Positions 21,156 through 32,534 of a stretch of 64,000 nucleotides of DNA are shown here, piece by piece (position 1 is the first letter of the stretch; each line of letters begins with the position of its first letter). The stretch spans positions 1-64,000 of the forward strand of contig JAAKDF010000008.1 of the NCBI GenBank assembly GCA_011754105.1, in the 5' to 3' direction. The position numbers and the translations under genes are program-made. The stretch is from Serratia symbiotica. GTDB lineage: Bacteria; Pseudomonadota; Gammaproteobacteria; Enterobacterales; Enterobacteriaceae. The notes under the pieces were generated by a model. It was not told the origin of the DNA and did no database searches. It worked only from the letters and a program-made list of their open reading frames with translations.

Positions 21156-22606
21156 ATGGATGAGGCGATCAGCGAAGAAGTTTAGACCCTGTGTCATTGC
21201 TATCAAGCGCTAGCACTTAGCGAAAACCACACCATCCTGACAGTCTCGCTCAGCGAGGAGGCACCCCTGGGGTTGCTGTCGGCGCTGCGTTTCGCTACTG
21301 GCAAGCACATACACCTGGAGCAGTAGCCAGCAACCAGGCTTGAGCTAGCATTAAATCAGCGCCAACGATAGGTTGAACCGCCAGCACAAGCCACCGCGGA
21401 GTATCAACTCACTAGATACCTCTTCCCTTGACGACGACAGCGATGCACCACCTGTGATGCAGTTTATCAACCAAACGCTACATATAGCTATTCATAGCCG
21501 TGCCTCAGACGTTCACTTTGAGCCTTATCAACAGCATTTTCGCGTCTGCTTGCGCATAGACGGCCGGTTTTTGCAGGCCAGTGCATCACCGTCTCCTGAG
21601 TTGTCCACACGTATGAGCACCAGGCGGAAGATTATCGGGCAGTTAGATATTGCCGAACGCCGGTTGCCGCAAGACGGGCAGTTCAGCCTGTTGCTGGATA
21701 ACGCCTGTTATTCGATGCGCATCGCAACGCTACCAACGTTGCACGGTGAAAAAGTGGTATTGCGCATCCTGCTACATCCGAGCGGCAGGGGATTAGCCAG
21801 GCAGCTCTGGCATGCTATACGGCGGCACTGGCTATAATCCGCAGGGCATGATCCTGGTCACTGACCCAACTTGCAGCGGCAAAACGGTAACGTTATACAA
21901 GCGGCCTGCGTCAATTGAATGCCACGCAGAGCAACGTCGAGGACCCGATCGAGATCCCGCTATTTGGTGTCAATTAAACCCAGGTGAACATCAAAACTAA
22001 ACTGAGCTTCTCATGAGTGTTACGCGCCATGCTGCAGCAAGATCCCGACGTCATCATGATCGATGAAATACATGATCAGTGAAATACGCGATCGTGAAAC
22101 CGCCGAGATCGCCGTTAAGGCTGCATAGACTGGCCATTTTGTATTATCGACGCTGCATACCAACTTAACCGGCGAAACCCTGACGCGTCTGACGCACATG
22201 GGCATCCCCGGCTATCTAATCGCTGCCTGCCTGAAACTGGTGATCGCCTAGCGGCTGCTGCGCAGATTATGCGAACACTGCCGCTACCTACTGAATGAAC
22301 CAGTACACTTTCCAGCCAACTTGTGTCTGAAGCCTCTGATTGCCTGGCAAGCCAATGGCTGCGAACACTTTTTTGGCGGCTACTATTGCCGCATTGGGGT
22401 TTATAAACTGTTGACTATTACACCGGAGGTGCAAACCGGTCTGCTGGAGAACGCCTCCACTCGCTAACTGGCAGACATCGCCTGTCTTCAGGGGTATATA
22501 ACGTTGCTCCAGGCTGGGCTAGCTCTTGGTTGCCAAAGGATTCACCTCGCTAGCAGAGCTGTTTCGCGTGTTAGATATCACCACAGAAGGTGGAGAACAG
22601 TCTTGA
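21156..22606 (+). pseudogene. hofB: broken pilus assembly ATPase HofB (GspE/PilB type)
   Basis: This is the relic of the secretion/assembly ATPase that would power PpdD pilus extension. The N-terminal domain has an early stop (ISEEV, then stop). A long piece at 21373-21837 carries SRASDVHFEPY and IGQLDIAERRLPQDGQFSLL, hallmarks of the family. The Walker A appears as DPTCSGKT, where GPTGSGKT is expected. Near 22060 the Walker B stretch (VIMIDEI) is followed by what looks like a ~17 bp partial duplication. The zinc tetracysteine region is worn. Dead. Confidence 0.9.
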
Positions 22607-23396
22607 AGGATCACAGTTTATACCTCTGGTAAGCTATTAATGCTCAGGGTGAAGTGCTCTGTGGCGCGCTGATAAGCAGCGAAAAAAAGCAAGTCTGCCG
22701 CCAACTCATTGCACAGGGGCTATAGCCGTGGATGCTGGTGATGGTATTACCGGAATTCTCCGAAGTTTATCAGTCTTTCTGATGCGCCACTATCTGGATT
22801 TACCCAATGGCTACTGCGCTTATCCACCCTATTAATCAACATTAGGGCCATATTTTGCCCTGCTGCTGGGTAGTGCGATCTTTAGTTATTGTCGCTGGTT
22901 GTATCCGCAGCAGCATTGGCGCCGCCGTGAGCAGGCAACTCAACTGCGGTTACCGCTGGTAGCCGCAGTTGAGCGAGGGAATTCTGTTAAGCCAAATATT
23001 TCGCATCCTAGCTATGACCCAGCAAGCGGGATTAACGCTGTTGGAAGGGCTGAATGCAGTGGCGCTGGCGGTGGACAACCTGAGTTATCGGCAAGCGCTA
23101 GAATAAGTGCAGTTCGAGACCGCTCAAGGGGAAAGGTGTTTCACCAAGCCTTAAGTCATCAGCCGCAGTTTCAGGAAATTTTCCAGCAATTGGTACGAGT
23201 GGGTGAAGAATCCGGCTCGTTAGATAGTCTACTCGACAAGCTAGCACAGTGTTATGAACAGCCAACGCTGGAACTGAGAGATACGCTGGCGCAGACGTTA
23301 GAACCTCTGCTAATACTAGTGGTTGGCGGGATAGTCGGCGCGCTAGTGATCTCCATGTACCTGCTAATCTTTCAATTGGGGAACGTATTGGGGTGA
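22603..23396 (+). pseudogene. hofC: broken pilus platform protein HofC (GspF/PilC type)
   Basis: Relic of the polytopic inner-membrane platform protein. The N-terminus (KDHSLYLW, then a stop) and the first half are riddled with stops. The last part is open and typical: FQQLVRVGEESGSLDSLLDKLA, then LEPLLILVVGGIVGALVISM. The start overlaps the end of hofB, as in E. coli. It converges with the dead guaC. Confidence 0.88.
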
Positions 23397-23453
23397 ACCG
23401 ATGAGGACAGCGGACTCCGGCCAGCTGCGTCCGCTATCGGAACTTGGTGTGCG

Positions 23454-24492
23454 TTATTTTGTGCCGAAAATACGGTTTTCTTGCTCAGCCACGCAGATAA
23501 ATGCGGTGCGTTTGGTCAGTTCCTTCAAGCGTTCCGTACCAACAAACGCAAACCATCAAGCATATCGCGCACGGTGTACTAAACTTCACCACGCAGCGGC
23601 AATTTAACGGTTTCTCCTTCTTCCGCACGGTAATTAGCCACCCTGCCTGCATGGCGTTTCATCGCCGACTCGGAACTTATATCGTAGAAAAGCATGAACA
23701 TCTCGCTATTTTCTTCCACCACTGTGCCCTCATATTCATGGTGACCAGCCAGCATGCCAACAAGCATCACTAAGTCATTACCACCGCCAAATGCCTTTGG
23801 CCACATCGCCATGCACTTAACAGCCACCGTCCCTGACGATCTGGCCACTAAGGCCGTGATCTCAGCATCTGCACAGTCGACTATTCCATATAACTGCAGA
23901 TAGCCTACACCGGGTTTCACCAGGGTGGTACACACCGAACCTGGGACGATATCGATCGTAATCATATCGGCACCGGATAGGAGCAGTTCTTCCACCATTT
24001 CACCAGTGACAACGTTGCCGGCACAAATTACATAGTTCGGACAAGCCTCACACGCTTTCTGTAGGAAGGCGACGAAAGACTTAGAGTTAACCGTTAGCTA
24101 CATCGATAGAAATGAGCCTCAGTGCCGGAAGACAGCGCCAAAATCTGCTTCATTTTAGCGCTGTCAGCATCAGAGAGGCCAGTGGAAACCATCACATGAC
24201 GCCAATTATCAACTGAGGCACGCGCTGTATAGAAGCCGCCCATTGCTCGACGCTGTAATGTTTGTGCACCGCAGTGATAACATCAAAAAAAGACAAAACT
24301 TCTGCCATACGGAAGGTACCGACAGTATCCATATTAGCGGCGATAATCGTCATAACTGACTAGCTACTACCTGAATGTTTGAAGTTAAACTAGCGCTCCA
24401 GTCCAACTTCAGAACAGCTTTTCAACGTGGAGAGCTTTAGTACGGATCAGTAAATCTTTAAAGCCTAATTTCACATCTTTTTCAATATGCAT
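23454..24492 (-). pseudogene. guaC: broken GMP reductase
   Basis: GuaC deaminates GMP to IMP in purine salvage. The start HIEKDVKLGFKDLLIR is clear but stops follow within 25 codons. The catalytic-loop stretch survives as [20 protein letters not shown] sequence, and a long C-terminal frame (23579-23998) reads [18 protein letters not shown] and VKLPLRGEV before another stop. The end ENRIFGTK is at 23454. Several frameshifts separate these pieces. Confidence 0.92.
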
Positions 24493-24877
24493 GACTAATT
24501 ATTTTCTGGTTTATAGCACAAGATCGCGGGAAGATATTTAACCCTATACCCTATACCCTATAAATTTCACGTTGCAATCAGCTCGCAACGCTGTAGTTTG
24601 TAAGGGCAATAAGTAGATTAACGTCAGTTCCAGTGATACTATCATACGCGCTAATAAACACCGTATAAGAATGCGACTACACGTTTATTTATGCCACAAT
24701 CTGACAAATTAACCTGCGCATCCGCAGTGCGACTTCTCGCTGTGTTTTCCCTTCTCCACTTCTCCAACTGAGCTTATTATCGCTATATAGGGCAGATGCC
24801 GCCTGCTGACTTGCACTTCTGCACGATCTCTTTATGATTCGTTTATATTTTTACGAATTTCGGATCCTCCTAACATT
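24493..24877. other. guaC-coaE intergenic region
   Basis: 385 bp without a recognisable gene. It holds a short tandem repeat, ACCCTAT about three times (24541-24563). The coaE promoter should lie here but I cannot single out a convincing pair of boxes. Confidence 0.4.
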
Positions 24878-25492
24878 ATGGCATACATTGTTGCGTTAAC
24901 CGGGGGTATTGGCAGCGGCAAATCAACCGTAGCAAATGCCTTTGCGCGTCACGGCGCAGCCGTAGTCGATGCTGACGTGATTGCTAGGCAAGTTGTCGAG
25001 ATGGGCACCCCAGCCCTAGCAAAGATAGCTGAACGTTTTGGTAATGAAATATTGCTGGCGAGCGGCGCATTAAATCGTGCGGTGCTGCGCCAGAGGAATT
25101 TCAGCCAGCCTGATAGCAACATCTGGCTAAACCAATTGTTGCATCCGCTGATCCTTCAGGAAACCCAACGCCAGTTGGCGCAGGCCACCAGTCCTTATGC
25201 CCTGTGGGTGGTGCCGCTGCTGGTAGAAAATAGCCTACAGGATCGTGCCGATCGAGTCTTAGTGATCGATGTCAACACAGAAACTCAACTAGCTAGAACC
25301 GTTGCGCGTGACGGTATTAGCCGCCAACAAGTACAGGATATTCTTTCCGCGCAGGCCACACGCGAGCAGCGTCTGGCTATTGCAGATGACATTATTGATA
25401 ACAGCGGCATCGCTATAGAGATAGAGCTATCAGTCGATGCACTGCATCGACGCTACCTTAAACAAGCAACATCAGCGCCCCAACAGGATTAA
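24878..25492 (+). CDS. coaE: dephospho-CoA kinase
   Basis: Last step of coenzyme A synthesis, phosphorylating the 3'-OH of dephospho-CoA. The protein has 204 residues (E. coli 206). The P-loop GGIGSGKST is at residues 9-17, with DADVIAR and the lid region [23 protein letters not shown] following the family. It is intact although zapD and yacG, its usual downstream partners, are absent and the convergent mutT is dead. Confidence 0.96.
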   Translation: MAYIVALTGGIGSGKSTVANAFARHGAAVVDADVIARQVVEMGTPALAKIAERFGNEILLASGALNRAVLRQRNFSQPDSNIWLNQLLHPLILQETQRQLAQATSPYALWVVPLLVENSLQDRADRVLVIDVNTETQLARTVARDGISRQQVQDILSAQATREQRLAIADDIIDNSGIAIEIELSVDALHRRYLKQATSAPQQD

Positions 25493-25609
25493 ACTGCATA
25501 AGTAATTTTTCCCCAAGCTTTCTCTGAAAGGGTGAAATGCATGGCTGAAACCCATTAACTATCGCTTATTTTACTCCTATCGGGTCGGTGTCAATCTAAG
25601 CTGTCTGCT

Positions 25610-26019
25610 TTATTGCGCAGTGTTGGCCTGTTCCACCAGCAATTTGACTATGTCGACCTTGGCTTTTGGGAAGTCTTCCTCACGCAGGACTTCCTGCTTT
25701 ACCCATCGCCCTGGCTGGCCTTCACGGGCAAAAAAGTTTGCTCATCCAGCATTTTACCAGATAAAAATGCAGCGTGACGATACGATCTCTGAAGCGATGC
25801 TCCAAAACCTCCAGCAACGTTGCCTGTATCAGTTTCGATACCCGTCTCTTCGAGCAACTAGCGGGTCAGCACTTGCTCCGGCGTTTCTCGTCTTATTCAA
25901 TTTTGCCGCCAGGAAACTCCAAGAAATTTGCCATGTGCACATCGGCGGTGCGGCGGGGAAATACATATTTCCTGCTGAGCGTTACGGATAATGCCAACAG
26001 CGACGTTTAGATATTTCAT
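25610..26019 (-). pseudogene. mutT: broken 8-oxo-dGTP diphosphatase MutT
   Basis: MutT hydrolyses 8-oxo-dGTP and prevents A:T to C:G transversions. The start KYLNVAVGIIRNAQQEICI matches, but the frame shifts immediately, so the next words (TRRTADVHMANFLEFPGGKI-like) are in another frame. The Nudix box region beginning with PEQ is split again, and the end (PKAKVDIVKLLVEQANTAQ) is in a third frame. No complete Nudix motif GX5EX7REUXEEXGU can be read in one frame. It lies downstream of secA as in E. coli. Confidence 0.9.
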
Positions 26020-26040
26020 TACATCCTCCAGATTGAGGCG

Positions 26041-26074
26041 AAAAAAGCATAGGTTCAGCTTGCTGAACCTATGC
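26041..26074 (-). terminator. terminator of secA
   Basis: GCATAGGTTCAGC (26047-26059) is inverted exactly at 26062-26074. On the minus strand it is followed by TTTTTT, a textbook intrinsic terminator for the secA transcript. Confidence 0.85.
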
Positions 26075-26088
26075 TTGCTATCGGTTCT

Positions 26089-26270
26089 CCCATACTTCAA
26101 GCCGCATCTTTGTTGTATACGTTCGCTCGCCCCAGTCACAGACTTGATCAGTGACTGGGGATTAATACAACCTCATGCCTGAGGTCCAGTGAAAGCACTG
26201 TTTAAATCGGTTTTTGACCGATTTGTCACTCAGTTGCCGTCTCGATGCTACTCGAATTATTTTGGGCATA
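26089..26270. repeat. ~180 bp intergenic repeat, copy B
   Basis: It shares with copies A and C the terminal CTCGAATTATTTTGGGCATA, an internal CCCCAGTCA...TGACTGGGG hairpin and the motif AATCGGTTTTTGACCGATTTG. It sits between the secA terminator and the end of secA. Confidence 0.7.
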
Positions 26271-26283
26271 AACGCGGCCCGTC

Positions 26284-28995
26284 TTACTTGTGCAGACGGC
26301 CATGGCATTGTTTGAATTTTTTGCCGGAACCACAGGGGCAAGGATCGTTGCGGCTAACTTTGCGTTTAGCGATCACCGGTACGTTAGAAGCATCAGTGAC
26401 CAACGCATTATCTTCGTAATGACTGAGCCGTTGATGCTGTGCCAGACGCTTAGCTTCTTCACGGCCTTGCTGCTTCAGCGCCTCAACTTCTTCCGGCATC
26501 CGCACCTGCACCTTGCTCAGCACACTGATCACTTCGTATTTTAGCGATTCTAGCATGGTAGTAAACATGTTAAAGGATTCGCGCTTGTACTCTTGCTTAG
26601 GATCTTTCTGTGCATAACCGCGAAGGTGAATTCCTTGACGCAGATAGTCCATCGCCGCCAGGTGCTCTTTCCAAAGAGAATCTAGCGTTTGCAGCATCAC
26701 GCCCTTTTCGAGGTTGCGCATTATCTTGCTGGTAACCACGTCTTCCTTGTGCAAATACTGTTGCTTAACATTCTCCATGATACGCTCACAAAGCGTTTCT
26801 TCGTGCAGCTCAGGCTCTGTATTTAGCCATTCGGCGATGGGAATTTCTAGGTCGAAATTGTTTTTCAGGCTTTCTTCCAACCCTGGAATATCCCACTCTT
26901 CTTCCAGCGATTGCGGTGTTATGTAGTTATCAATAGTACTCTTAAACACATCCTCACGGATGCTGGCGATAGTTTCACTAACGTCAAACACATCCAGCAG
27001 TTCGTTACGCTGGCTATAGATGGCGCGTCGCTGATCGTTGGCAACATCGTCATATTCCAGCAGTTGCTTGCGAATATCAAAGTTGCGGTTTTCTACTTTA
27101 TGCTGTGCATTGGCAATCGCCTTGGTCACCCATGGGTGTTCAATTGCTTCTCCCTCTTTCATGCCCAGTTTACGCATCATGCCAGAAACTCGGTCCGACG
27201 CAAAGATGCGCATCAGGGCATCTTCCATCGATAGGTAAAAACGGGATGAGCCGGTGTCACCTTGACGGCCAGAACGGCCACGTAGCTGGTTATCGATACG
27301 GCGTGATTCATGGCGCTCGGTGCCGATAATGTGCAGGCCACCCGCTGCAAGTACCGCATCGTGACGTACTTGCCAGGCATCCTTGATGGCAGCGATTTGA
27401 TCTTTGGTCGGTTCTTCCAACTGAGCAACTCCCGCCTCCCAATTGCCGCCTAATACAATATCAGTGCCACGACCCGCCATGTTGGTGGCGATGGTTACCG
27501 AGCCGCTCTGACCGGCCTGTGCTACGATGTCCGCTTCCATAGCATGGAATTTAGCGTTAAGTACTTTGTGGTCGATGCCTTCTTTGGTCAGTGCGCGGGA
27601 GACCACCTCTGATTTTTCAATCGAGATGGTCCCCACCAACACCGGCTGGCCGTTAGCGGTGCGCTCGCGGATATCATCAATGATCGCGCCAATCTTCTCC
27701 ATCTCGGTTAAGTAAATTAGATCCGGCATATCTTTACGGATCATTGGACGGTTGGTTGGAACCACAATGGTATCCAGCTTGTATATAGAGCTAAATTCAA
27801 AGGCTTCGGTGTCTGCAGTACCTGTCATGCCCGCTAGCTTTTCGTATAAGCGGAAGTAGTTCTGGAAAGTGATGGAGGCCAGTGTCTGGTTCTCATTCTG
27901 AATCGCCACGCCCTCTTTGGCTTCCACTGCCTGGTGCAGGCCATCTGACCAGCGGCGGCCCTTCATGGTGCGGCCAGTGTGTTCATCAACGATGATTACT
28001 TCCCCGTCTTTAACGATGTAGTCAACATCGCGGTTGTAGAACACATGAGCGCGCAGCGCGGCGGTGACATGGTGCATCAGCATGATATTGGTCGGAGAGT
28101 ACAGTGACTCGCCTGCTTCCATAATGCCAGCTTCTACCAGCATTTCTTCGATTAAAATCAGGCCACGTTCGGTCAGGTGTGCCTGACGCGCTTTTTCATC
28201 CACTGAGAAGTGACCTTCGCCCTGGAAGGAGTCAGAGTCTTCTTTTTCCTGATGGATAAGTTTAGGGATCAGTGTGTTAACCCTAATGTACATATCGGAG
28301 CTATCTTCAGCAGGCCCGGAGATAATCAGCGGTGTACGCGCTTCATCGATCAGGATAGAATCCACCTCATCCACCAGTGCATAGTGCAATTCGCGCTGAA
28401 CCCGTTCCTCCGGGCTAAACGCAATGTTGTCACGCAGGTAGTCAAAGCCGTATTCGTTGTTAGTGCCGTAAGTGATATCTGCGGCGTAAGCTTCACGCTT
28501 TGCCGATGCTGACATGCCAGGCAAGTTGATGCCAATGCTCAGGCCGAGAAATTCGAACAACGGGCGGTTGTTTTCGGCATCACGTTGTGCCAGATAATCG
28601 TTGACGGTAACCACATGCACACCGCGACCACCAAGGGCATTCAAATAGGCAGGCAGGGTAGCGGTCAGGGTTTTGCCTTCACCGGTACGCATCTCAGCAA
28701 TGCAGCGGTCGTTCAGCACCATACCTCCCAACAGTTGTACATCGAAGTGACGCATACCGAATATACGCTTACTCGCTTCACGCACCACGGCAAACGCTTC
28801 CGGGATCAAGTTTTCCAACACCTCGCCTTTTCCCAGACGCGTGCGGAATTCGTTGGTTTTAGCTCTCAGTTCATCATCGGATAATTTCTCTATGTCCGGT
28901 TCCATCTGGTTGATCTGCTCAACCACTTTGCGCATGCGGCGCAGCGTACGATCGTTACGGCTACCAAAAAATTTGGTCAATAATTTTACTAACAT
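26284..28995 (-). CDS. secA: preprotein translocase ATPase SecA
   Basis: Motor of Sec-dependent export, driving unfolded proteins through SecYEG. About 903 residues from [11 protein letters not shown] (E. coli 901). Walker A is MRTGEGKT (about 102-109) and the DEAD-type Walker B is [29 protein letters not shown] and the [11 protein letters not shown] helicase motif are present. The C-terminal zinc-binding tail [14 protein letters not shown] is complete. I take the ATG at 28995; the ten extra residues upstream belong to the secM-secA spacer. It is cotranscribed with secM, which regulates it, and ends at the terminator at 26041-26074. Confidence 0.98.
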   Translation of the reverse strand: MLVKLLTKFFGSRNDRTLRRMRKVVEQINQMEPDIEKLSDDELRAKTNEFRTRLGKGEVLENLIPEAFAVVREASKRIFGMRHFDVQLLGGMVLNDRCIAEMRTGEGKTLTATLPAYLNALGGRGVHVVTVNDYLAQRDAENNRPLFEFLGLSIGINLPGMSASAKREAYAADITYGTNNEYGFDYLRDNIAFSPEERVQRELHYALVDEVDSILIDEARTPLIISGPAEDSSDMYIRVNTLIPKLIHQEKEDSDSFQGEGHFSVDEKARQAHLTERGLILIEEMLVEAGIMEAGESLYSPTNIMLMHHVTAALRAHVFYNRDVDYIVKDGEVIIVDEHTGRTMKGRRWSDGLHQAVEAKEGVAIQNENQTLASITFQNYFRLYEKLAGMTGTADTEAFEFSSIYKLDTIVVPTNRPMIRKDMPDLIYLTEMEKIGAIIDDIRERTANGQPVLVGTISIEKSEVVSRALTKEGIDHKVLNAKFHAMEADIVAQAGQSGSVTIATNMAGRGTDIVLGGNWEAGVAQLEEPTKDQIAAIKDAWQVRHDAVLAAGGLHIIGTERHESRRIDNQLRGRSGRQGDTGSSRFYLSMEDALMRIFASDRVSGMMRKLGMKEGEAIEHPWVTKAIANAQHKVENRNFDIRKQLLEYDDVANDQRRAIYSQRNELLDVFDVSETIASIREDVFKSTIDNYITPQSLEEEWDIPGLEESLKNNFDLEIPIAEWLNTEPELHEETLCERIMENVKQQYLHKEDVVTSKIMRNLEKGVMLQTLDSLWKEHLAAMDYLRQGIHLRGYAQKDPKQEYKRESFNMFTTMLESLKYEVISVLSKVQVRMPEEVEALKQQGREEAKRLAQHQRLSHYEDNALVTDASNVPVIAKRKVSRNDPCPCGSGKKFKQCHGRLHK

Positions 28996-29077
28996 GATGT
29001 TTGATATCTCTGTCATGACGGCCAAAAGTGACCGTCAACTTGCTGTATTTATTATTTTTGTTTCCCAATGGGTAAAG

Positions 29078-29614
29078 TCAGCCAAGAACGCTAGGCCCGG
29101 CGCGAATACCCAGCACCTGCGCCAGCCACAGTCCAGTTTGGAGCAGGTGCTGTGCGGGCAGCACGGTATAATTAAGGTAACGAATAATGGTCGGCGGCTT
29201 CGGGTCATGTTTCAGCAACGCGTTGATGGTGGAGGAAAGCAGCGTCAACTGTGCCATTTGTAACGGAGGTTCTACCGCTTCAGTTTCGTTTTTCTGCCTC
29301 CACATATACATCGTCTGTGGTGCTAATGCGAAAGAAAGGTGACTAATGATGGTGCGTAGCGCATGCTGGTGCCAATAGTCAACGCTGAATGCTTGACGGC
29401 TGCTTGATTCCTGCAACAGCACTAGTCTGTTATAAGCACCGCTGGGTGAGCTTTGGCGATTAAAGCTAGAGGAGGTAATCGGCAGCGCGGCCGGATCGGT
29501 CTTGCCTGCTAAGCTTGAAGGTATGTCAAGCGTGGCCGAAACCATCCCTAGCAAGAGATGGGGCCAGAAATAACTTCTGCCAAATTGTCTACAACGATTT
29601 AAAATACCGATCAC
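29078..29614 (-). CDS. secM: secretion monitor SecM (arrest peptide), divergent
   Basis: SecM is a secreted leader whose ribosome stalling exposes the secA ribosome site when export is slow. The start GTG at 29614 gives about 178 residues: an N-terminal signal (CRQFGRSYFWPHLLLGMV), the conserved SVDYWHQHALRTIISHLSFALAPQT core, and a C-terminal arrest region TGLWLAQVLGIRAGPSVLG. Compared with the E. coli arrest motif, the Trp and the GIRAGP are kept with the same spacing. The Phe five residues before the Trp is Leu, and the Ile after the Trp is Leu. The middle part is variable. It lies 82 bp before secA. Arrest is plausible but should not be assumed. Confidence 0.88.
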   Translation of the reverse strand: MIGILNRCRQFGRSYFWPHLLLGMVSATLDIPSSLAGKTDPAALPITSSSFNRQSSPSGAYNRLVLLQESSSRQAFSVDYWHQHALRTIISHLSFALAPQTMYMWRQKNETEAVEPPLQMAQLTLLSSTINALLKHDPKPPTIIRYLNYTVLPAQHLLQTGLWLAQVLGIRAGPSVLG

Positions 29615-29639
29615 GAGATTACAATCCGCCGGAGCCATT

Positions 29640-30143
29640 ATGCGCGATAGCCGTCCACAATTATTAGATGTCCTATTCGACGATCCTCTCACCGCAGACA
29701 AATTGCAGCTGCATAACGTCCAGCAACAGGCGCTGGCACTTCTCAAGCTTAACCGTGCAGTGAAGAACTTGTTACCCGCTCAACTACATCCTTGGTGCCG
29801 AGTCGCGAACGTCCGACAAGGTATTTTAGTGTTAGAAGCGGCAAATGCCAGTTGGATGATGCGCTTACGCTACGAACAACCCATTTTGCTCTCTAAACTG
29901 CAAGCGCAAATTTTACCATCATTGTCGTCAATCAACATTAGGATTAATCCAGGCTTGATGGCGAATGGGGAGCATCGGATTAAAAACACGCAGCAAGCCG
30001 CACCATTACGACGTCATCTGAGCCAGGAAAGCGCTAGGGCAGTGATGGGATTGGCGAACCACAGCCCGGAGAAGCTGCGTAAGATATTGGAACAACTGGC
30101 TGCATTAGCCGGAAGCACCAGCATAACCCGTCATGATAAGTAG
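29640..30143 (+). CDS. DUF721 (DciA-like) protein
   Basis: 167 residues with the N-terminal compact domain of the DUF721 family (about residues 18-95: ALALLKLNRAVKNLLPAQL, then WCRVANVRQGILVLEAANASWMMRLRYEQPILL). A more polar C-terminal tail follows. DciA, the best-studied member, loads or operates the replicative helicase in bacteria without DnaC. In Serratia and Yersinia a DUF721 gene sits at this place between secM and lpxC. It is divergent from secM with only about 25 bp between the starts, so the promoters must overlap the coding regions. Function here is inferred from the family only. Confidence 0.85.
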   Translation: MRDSRPQLLDVLFDDPLTADKLQLHNVQQQALALLKLNRAVKNLLPAQLHPWCRVANVRQGILVLEAANASWMMRLRYEQPILLSKLQAQILPSLSSINIRINPGLMANGEHRIKNTQQAAPLRRHLSQESARAVMGLANHSPEKLRKILEQLAALAGSTSITRHDK

Positions 30144-30284
30144 CCAACGACACGACATTGGGATGGCATTGGGCATGCAAGACTACCCCCGCAGTTAATA
30201 TTAACTTCGTAGGCGGCCTTAATTGCCAGACCACTCGCGATTCAGTGATCACCGGATTTGCCGCGGTATCCCAAAAACGGCGAT

Positions 30285-31202
30285 TTACGCCAATGCAGTG
30301 GACGGTGCCTTGAATATCAACGGCATTTCCGCTTCATCCTGGAAGGTAACATATTCCCACGCTTCCTGCCTAGCTAACACGGCCTGCAAGAGTTTGTTGT
30401 TCAACGCATGGCCTGACTTGTACGCGGTGAACGCACCAATGATGTTATGGCCGCACATAAATAAGTCGCCAATAACGTCCAACATTTTGTGACGTACAAA
30501 TTCATCTGCGAAACGCAGGCCATCTTCGTTCAGTACGCGGTAATCATCCACCACGATGACGCAGTCGAAGCTGCCGCCTAAGGCCAAACCGCGAGACTGG
30601 AGATATTCGATATCACGCATAAAACCAAAGGTACGCGCACGACTAATCTGACGCACAAACGAATCAGCTGAGAAATCAAGAAGATAACGTTGTGCACTGG
30701 CATCGATAGCCGGGTGGTTGAAGTTAATAGTGAAATCCAGACGGAACCCGTTATGCGCAGACAGCTCGGCCCACTTGTCGCCATCTTCAACCCGTACGCG
30801 GTCTTTCAGACGCAGGAATTTCTTCGCGGAGTTCAATTCTTCAATGCCAGCATCTAGCAAAAGGAACACAAACGGACTAGCGCTGCCGTCCATGATGGGG
30901 ATTTCGGCTGCGTCAATATCTATAATGATATTGTCGATGCTAAGCCCCGCCAATGCAGCGTTAAGGTGTTCAACAGTAGAAATACGCACGTCATGCTCAT
31001 TCACAATACAAGTACAAAGCATGGTATCAAGCACGGATTTTGCATCAGCCGGAAAATCTACTGGTGGGTTCAAGTCAGTGCGACGATAGATGACCCCGGT
31101 ATTCGCCGACGCGGGGCGCATTGTCAGCGTGACTTTTTTGCCGGTATGCAAACCGACGCCTGTCGCCTGAACAATACGTTTTAATGTCCTTTGTTTGATC
31201 AT
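30285..31202 (-). CDS. lpxC: UDP-3-O-acyl-N-acetylglucosamine deacetylase LpxC
   Basis: Zinc deacetylase making the committed step of lipid A synthesis. The protein has 305 residues, as in E. coli. Zinc ligands are His79 in STVEHLNA and the His and Asp of [31 protein letters not shown] carries the catalytic His. It lies downstream of ftsZ. The 106 bp gap holds an inverted GCTAGC pair (31240-31261). Retention implies this bacterium still builds lipopolysaccharide. No defects. Confidence 0.98.
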   Translation of the reverse strand: MIKQRTLKRIVQATGVGLHTGKKVTLTMRPASANTGVIYRRTDLNPPVDFPADAKSVLDTMLCTCIVNEHDVRISTVEHLNAALAGLSIDNIIIDIDAAEIPIMDGSASPFVFLLLDAGIEELNSAKKFLRLKDRVRVEDGDKWAELSAHNGFRLDFTINFNHPAIDASAQRYLLDFSADSFVRQISRARTFGFMRDIEYLQSRGLALGGSFDCVIVVDDYRVLNEDGLRFADEFVRHKMLDVIGDLFMCGHNIIGAFTAYKSGHALNNKLLQAVLARQEAWEYVTFQDEAEMPLIFKAPSTALA

Positions 31203-31308
31203 CGTTTTATCTCACAATGTTATCCATTCTACCTACCTAGCTAGCCTATAGTATAGCTAGCTTAACAGCTTAGCACAAAGAGTTAAGGTTCCAAAATTTC
31301 AGGATATT

Positions 31309-32460
31309 CTAATCCGCCTTCTTACGCAGGAAAGCGGGAATATCAAGATAGTCTGGCTCTTTATTCGGCTGCATAGCTTGATCTTTAACCACCTTAGACG
31401 GTTTTACTTCCTGCGGCAACGGTGACATGCCGGGATGCTGATAGCGATAATCTAACACTGGCTTGCTAGCCTCTTTGTTGGTCACCAAGATGATTTCAGG
31501 ACGTTTGTCTATACCGATACCCGTTGCCACTACGGTGACACGCAGTTCATCGTTCATCTCCGGGTCCAGCGAAGTACCGATAACCACAGTGGCGTTGTCG
31601 GAAGCGAAGGCCCGAATGGTGTTACCCACGGTTTCGAACTCATCCAAACGCAGATCGAAGCCAGCCGTGATGTTTACCAGCACGCCGCGAGCGCCGGACA
31701 AGTCGATATCTTCTAGCAGTGGGCTAGATATCGCTATTTCGGCTGCTTTTTCAGCACGTTCTTCACCGCTGGCAATACCAGAACCCATCATTGCGTAGCC
31801 CATTTCGGACATTACGGTACGCACATCAGCAAAGTCGACGTTCATCAGACCTGGGCGGGTGATCAATTCGGCGATTCCCTGCACCGCACTTTTCAGCACG
31901 TCGTTGGCCGCGCCGAACGCGTCTAATAGGGAAATGCCACGACCCAAAACTTTCAACAGCTTATCGTTCGGGATGGTGATTAGGGAGTCTACATACTTGG
32001 ACAATTCAGCGATGCCCTGCTCAGACAACGCCATACGTTTCTTGCCTTCAAAATTGAACGGCTTGGTCACCACGGCCACGGTTAAAATACCTAGATCCCT
32101 AGCCACTTCAGCTACCACTGGCGCTGCACCAGTCCCCGTACCGCCCCCCATACCCGCTGCGATGAACACCATATCTGCGCCATCTAGTGCGGTGCGCAGG
32201 GCTTCACGATCCTCTTCCGCTGAATTACGGCCCACCTCCGGGTTCGCACCCGCCCCCAGACCTTTGGTGATAGCCCTGCCAATCTGGATAGTTTGGCTAA
32301 CTGCCGTTTTACGAAGCGCCTGAGCGTCTGTATTAACGGCAAAGAATTCAACACCTTCAATGTGCTCGCGCACCATGTGTTCAACGGCGTTGCCACCGCC
32401 ACCTCCGACGCCAATGACTTTAATCACCGCGTCATTGGTTAGTTCCATTGATTCAAACAT
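31309..32460 (-). CDS. ftsZ: cell division GTPase FtsZ
   Basis: Tubulin homologue forming the Z-ring. The protein has 383 residues, the E. coli length. The GTP-binding signature GGGTGTG is at residues 105-111 and the T7 loop reads [11 protein letters not shown]. The C-terminal peptide [14 protein letters not shown], which binds FtsA, ZipA and other partners, is complete. A variable linker with [10 protein letters not shown] precedes it. It follows ftsA by 74 bp. Confidence 0.98.
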   Translation of the reverse strand: MFESMELTNDAVIKVIGVGGGGGNAVEHMVREHIEGVEFFAVNTDAQALRKTAVSQTIQIGRAITKGLGAGANPEVGRNSAEEDREALRTALDGADMVFIAAGMGGGTGTGAAPVVAEVARDLGILTVAVVTKPFNFEGKKRMALSEQGIAELSKYVDSLITIPNDKLLKVLGRGISLLDAFGAANDVLKSAVQGIAELITRPGLMNVDFADVRTVMSEMGYAMMGSGIASGEERAEKAAEIAISSPLLEDIDLSGARGVLVNITAGFDLRLDEFETVGNTIRAFASDNATVVIGTSLDPEMNDELRVTVVATGIGIDKRPEIILVTNKEASKPVLDYRYQHPGMSPLPQEVKPSKVVKDQAMQPNKEPDYLDIPAFLRKKAD

Positions 32461-32534
32461 AGTTTTTCTCCATTTTCTGCCTGTAGCTGCAAGATCATAA
32501 AAAGATTGCTTAGCATGAGCTCTTTATTAAGACA

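Noticed and set aside
24541..24563. Telomere-like tandem ACCCTAT units
   Set aside because: Only three 7 bp units in a decaying intergenic region; too short for a structural or regulatory role.
30223..30492. Open frames antisense to lpxC, the mur genes and groEL
   Set aside because: They mirror conserved genes and have no family resemblance or ribosome sites; they are by-products of codon bias.
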